In this document: positions 4,486 through 7,465 of the stretch, piece by piece
How the letters are laid out: each line of letters starts with the position of its first letter
How positions within the stretch are numbered: the first letter of the stretch is position 1
Assembly (NCBI GenBank): GCA_035526665.1
Contig: DATLBY010000472.1
Coordinates: 1 to 7,465 of the forward strand
Origin: DATLBY01 sp035526665
Lineage (GTDB): Bacteria; Acidobacteriota; Terriglobia; Bryobacterales; Bryobacteraceae
Reading direction: 5' to 3'
Length of the DNA: 7,465 nucleotides
Program-made: the position numbers and the translations under genes
The notes under the pieces: model-generated
What the model saw: the letters and a program-made list of their open reading frames with translations, nothing else
Told to the model about the DNA's origin: nothing
The model's database searches: none

Positions 4486-7465
4486 CGCCGAGCCACCTTA
4501 TTGGAATCTCTTACAATATCTTCCCGCCCCAGCCGGTAGCGGAATTGCTTACTGGTTACGATCTCGGAGATCAATTGGGAGAAGCCGGTGCTTCCGCCCG
4601 AGCCGGCCATGCGATCCATTAGGAGCTCGTCGGAGGGCTGCACGGTCCTGCCCAAGGCATAGCCCACAAGTTTGTACGATACGGTGCGGACAACCTGCTT
4701 TTCCTGTGTGCGCAGGTAATTGAGTAGCCCGTCGATACCCGCAATTTCCGTTTTGTCCTTCAGCACACCAGCATCGTGAATCGAATTGCCGTCAGAATAC
4801 TTTTCCCGCCAGCGGCCGATGGAATCGAAATGTTCCAGCGGGAAACCAAGCGGATCGATGCGCACATGACAGGTTGCACAGGTGGGGTTTCGCTTGTGAG
4901 CTTCCAGCTTGTCGTGCAAGGAAAGACCGCCAAACTGCTTGTCGTCGGCCGGAAGCTTTCCAGCATCGGCCGGTGGAGGCGGAACCGGAGTGCCCAGAAT
5001 CCTCCGCAGAACCCAATCCCCACGCTTCACCGGACTGGTGCGGAGCGGGGCGGAGGTAGCGGTAAGCACAGCGCCGAGCCGAAGCAGACCGCCGCGTTGA
5101 AACGCATTCGAGCCCTCAACCAGCTCCATCTTGTCAGCGAGCTTCATCTCTTTTTTAACGCCGTAGTGCTTTGCCAGCGCTTTGTTCAGAAACGAGTAGT
5201 CGGCAAACAGGATTTCGCGGATGGGACGATCCTTGCGAATGACGTGCTCAAAAAACGAGACCGCCTCGTCGTACATGGCGCTCTTGACTTCCTGGGTGAA
5301 TTCGGGAAAGCGGCCGGTATCGACTCCGCGGAATTGATCGAACTGGTAGAAGCCGAGCCACTGGCCGAAAAATTCCATGGAAAGGCGCCGGGAGCGGGGA
5401 TCGGCGAGCATACGCTTCACCTGACTCCGCAAGTTGACAGGGCTCTTCAGTTCACCGGCCGCGGCGGCGCGGCGAAGTTCGTCATCGGGAATCGAGGACC
5501 ACAAAAAATAGCTGAGGCGGCTGGCCAGTTCCCAATCGGTGAGAGGCTTGACCGGGGAGACGTTCGCCGCCTGCTCGACGCGATACAGAAAATCGGGCGC
5601 TACCAGGATGCGGGCGAGCAGCGCACGAATCGCCTTCTGGTGATCCTGCTCAGAGGCCATGGCTCGTTCATAGAAAGTTCTGAGGCTCTGTTTTTCCGTC
5701 TGCGAGAGAGGACGGCGCCATGCCCGGCCGGCGAACCGGAGGCAATCCTCCACATGACCCGAGCGGGCGGCGAGCTGCGCAGCCATCGCGGAGCGGTATT
5801 GCGAATAGAGGGCACTGACATATTTGCGCGGCTCGGCGGGCAGAGACACAATCTGAGCCGTATCGAGCTGGCCGATATGTTTGCCTTTCAGGTCCAAGCC
5901 GAAGTGGCGGGCAATCAGACGCAGGTAATTATCGTGATATTCAAACGAAGCGTACAGATCGTTCCAGGCATTTTCAAGACGCGTGAGGGTGGCATCATCC
6001 AGCAGATGATCGACAACGAACCGGTCGTCGCGCACGTACTTCACTTGCAGCACAAATTCGTCATGCTCCGGCACATTGAAGGCGCTATCGAAGGGCGCCG
6101 GCACGGGGTCCTTGTCGGCGGGCGTGGGCTCTCCGTAGGAATTGGGAGGCAGAAGACCGGCAAACTGCATCACGCCGCTCTTGAACTTTTTGTAGCCCGC
6201 ACTTTGCGGATCGCCGAGCAGGCCGCGAACCGGGATACCGGCCGCGCCCCCATCTTCGCGGTCGGAGAGCGTAATGCGGAAGACCTGGTCACGATCGCGT
6301 CCTATCTGGGCGTCCACCTGAAGCTCCACCGCGAAGGCGCCGCCGGTGACGGGTACTTCAAAAGAAACCGAGGAGTCCGAGGCGAAATCATCGGGTCCGA
6401 TGGGAGTGCCGTCGGGACTGACGCCGAAGTTCAGCCGCCGGGCCGTGGCTTCATCCACCAGAGATCTTAGCGACTTTCTGGGACCGGCCGGCGGAGCGCC
6501 TTTCGGCGCAGCGCCCTGAGCAGCGGTCTGAGCGACACCTGGTTGCGCAGGGACGGGTGGGGCCACCGGCGGTTTGGCAGCGGGCCCTGCAGTGCGCATC
6601 GCAATGGTGGCATTGCGCCAGATGAGGATCGGCTTGGCGCCGCTCGCGGGATTTACGACGGCAATGTTCAGGTGCAGTTTCACCGGTCCAGTGAGGGGCT
6701 TACGGACGCGCGGCCCGCGCCCCCCGGAATTGAATACGAAGTGATGCGAAGCTTCCACCTTGAGGGAAGCGTCGCTGAAAATGAGAGGGCTTTCATCGCC
6801 CGCGCCGCCTGCCGCCACATCGCCTCGCGCGAATAACCAGCTGGGCCAGGTAACGACGAATTTTTGCAGATCGTCGCACACCGCCCGCGCGGCGATGGTG
6901 GTCGCCTTGGCATCCGCTCCGGGCATTGGCAGTCTGCGCCAGCGGGCGGCCACTTCCGAAGAGGGGTAGCCTAACGCCGGAGTGTGGAGAACTGACCAAA
7001 TGTGTTGCGCAAAGCGGGGGTTAACGCCTTCCCGGGATGCGATGGTTTGCAGGGCGGTATTGGGTTCACCCAAGGCAGCACGATGGCGATAGCGCCAGGC
7101 AGTGTAGAAGGCCTTGCCGTATTTATCCAGCCCAAACGGCCTGCCGCCCTCTCCCGATACAGTCCGAAAGCCATGGCGGGTATAGATGTCCTTGATCCGG
7201 TTGATCGCCGAGAACTCAAAGCCGGTCTTACCGGGATCGCCAAAGAATTCGAGCGGTCCGGCGCCGATGACCGCATGGTCCGCGATCCGTTTGGCAGCTT
7301 CCAGGTAGCGCTCGACATTGGCGTCCTGCATGAACTGCACGTCACCGAAGTTAGTGAATCCCTCGCCGCCCACTGAATCGTTGGCCGCGTGAATCCCTAC
7401 ATCCAGATCGAGTCCGGTCAGGTCCTCGATGGTGTAGCCATATTCGGCGCTGGTGAGCCGCCGGA
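4482..7465 (-). CDS. Planctomycete-type cytochrome protein, DUF1587-DUF1595-DUF1592-DUF1588-DUF1585, 5' end cut by window edge
   Basis: At least 993 residues are visible. The frame stays open to the right edge, reading RRLTSAEYGYTIEDLTGLD at its beginning, which is the start of a DUF1587 domain; the GTG at 7373-7371 is therefore internal and the true start lies outside. Counting from the first full codon (7463), the domains are DUF1587 (about 1-67), a long middle region with an Ala/Pro-rich linker (about 292-328), DUF1595 (about 571-630, FAGRAWRRPLS), DUF1592 (about 641-770, WELASRLSYFLWSSIPDDEL), DUF1588 (about 789-889) and DUF1585 (about 911-980, VSYKLVGYALGR). DUF1588 contains CATCH (862-866; bases 4866-4880), a c-type heme motif followed by the family pattern IDPLGFPLEHFD. 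Full-length relatives usually have a signal peptide and an N-terminal PSCyt1 heme domain, both expected off-window. The family is exported and probably redox-active, but no reaction is known. It is the visible first gene of the operon with DUF1552 and the aminotransferase. Confidence 0.93.
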   Translation of the reverse strand, partial: RRLTSAEYGYTIEDLTGLDLDVGIHAANDSVGGEGFTNFGDVQFMQDANVERYLEAAKRIADHAVIGAGPLEFFGDPGKTGFEFSAINRIKDIYTRHGFRTVSGEGGRPFGLDKYGKAFYTAWRYRHRAALGEPNTALQTIASREGVNPRFAQHIWSVLHTPALGYPSSEVAARWRRLPMPGADAKATTIAARAVCDDLQKFVVTWPSWLFARGDVAAGGAGDESPLIFSDASLKVEASHHFVFNSGGRGPRVRKPLTGPVKLHLNIAVVNPASGAKPILIWRNATIAMRTAGPAAKPPVAPPVPAQPGVAQTAAQGAAPKGAPPAGPRKSLRSLVDEATARRLNFGVSPDGTPIGPDDFASDSSVSFEVPVTGGAFAVELQVDAQIGRDRDQVFRITLSDREDGGAAGIPVRGLLGDPQSAGYKKFKSGVMQFAGLLPPNSYGEPTPADKDPVPAPFDSAFNVPEHDEFVLQVKYVRDDRFVVDHLLDDATLTRLENAWNDLYASFEYHDNYLRLIARHFGLDLKGKHIGQLDTAQIVSLPAEPRKYVSALYSQYRSAMAAQLAARSGHVEDCLRFAGRAWRRPLSQTEKQSLRTFYERAMASEQDHQKAIRALLARILVAPDFLYRVEQAANVSPVKPLTDWELASRLSYFLWSSIPDDELRRAAAAGELKSPVNLRSQVKRMLADPRSRRLSMEFFGQWLGFYQFDQFRGVDTGRFPEFTQEVKSAMYDEAVSFFEHVIRKDRPIREILFADYSFLNKALAKHYGVKKEMKLADKMELVEGSNAFQRGGLLRLGAVLTATSAPLRTSPVKRGDWVLRRILGTPVPPPPADAGKLPADDKQFGGLSLHDKLEAHKRNPTCATCHVRIDPLGFPLEHFDSIGRWREKYSDGNSIHDAGVLKDKTEIAGIDGLLNYLRTQEKQVVRTVSYKLVGYALGRTVQPSDELLMDRMAGSGGSTGFSQLISEIVTSKQFRYRLGREDIVRDSNKVARR
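4493..4499 (-). promoter_or_regulatory. Ribosome binding site for the DUF1552 gene, inside the DUF1592 gene
   Basis: AAGGTGG reads on the minus strand seven bases upstream of the ATG at 4485-4483, within the last codons of the upstream gene. Together with the ATGA stop/start overlap at 4485-4482 it supports this start and coupled translation. Confidence 0.6.

Noticed and set aside
4776..6470. A 564-codon open frame on the plus strand
   Set aside because: It is fully antisense to the DUF1595/DUF1592 part of the large minus-strand gene, has no recognisable domain or signal, and long antisense frames are expected in GC-rich codon usage. The minus-strand protein has unmistakable domain motifs.

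Overview
The window looks like chromosomal DNA from an Acidobacteriota bacterium, most likely the Solibacter/Bryobacter side of the phylum. This is inferred from gene content: a paired DUF1592 (planctomycete-type cytochrome) and DUF1552 operon, a Tat-exported class V aminotransferase, a PSCyt1-type c-heme protein, and a small soluble protein with the 'NAQ.STGPRT..G......HGL' N-terminus that recurs in acidobacterial genomes. Planctomycetota or Verrucomicrobiota remain possible, because the DUF families are shared among them. Base composition is moderately GC-rich and coding density is high. No phage genes, IS elements, tRNA, rRNA or CRISPR arrays were seen.

Layout from right to left, following transcription of the main operon on the minus strand. 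(1) A large exported DUF1587-DUF1595-DUF1592-DUF1588-DUF1585 protein runs off the right edge, so its true start is outside the window. (2) Its stop overlaps the start of a Tat-exported DUF1552 protein by an ATGA junction. (3) A Tat-exported PLP-dependent class V aminotransferase follows 24 bases later. Facing this operon on the plus strand is a small secreted protein of unknown function (1281-1778), separated from it by 58 bases. A 280-base divergent intergenic region (1001-1280) carries a 10-base tandem repeat and a candidate promoter. Further left, on the minus strand, are a 228-residue conserved protein of unknown function and then the first 83 residues of a secreted c-type cytochrome-domain protein cut by the left edge.

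All three operon genes and both edge proteins are, or are expected to be, envelope or periplasmic proteins. Two carry a CxxCH heme-attachment motif (CQGCH at the left edge, CATCH in the DUF1588 domain) and two have twin-arginine signals. DUF1592/DUF1552 pairs are a known but functionally uncharacterised module. The less ordinary points are the exported PLP enzyme in the same operon and the altered form of the HxxSHH signature in the DUF1552 protein. I see no clearly new defence or mobile system here.
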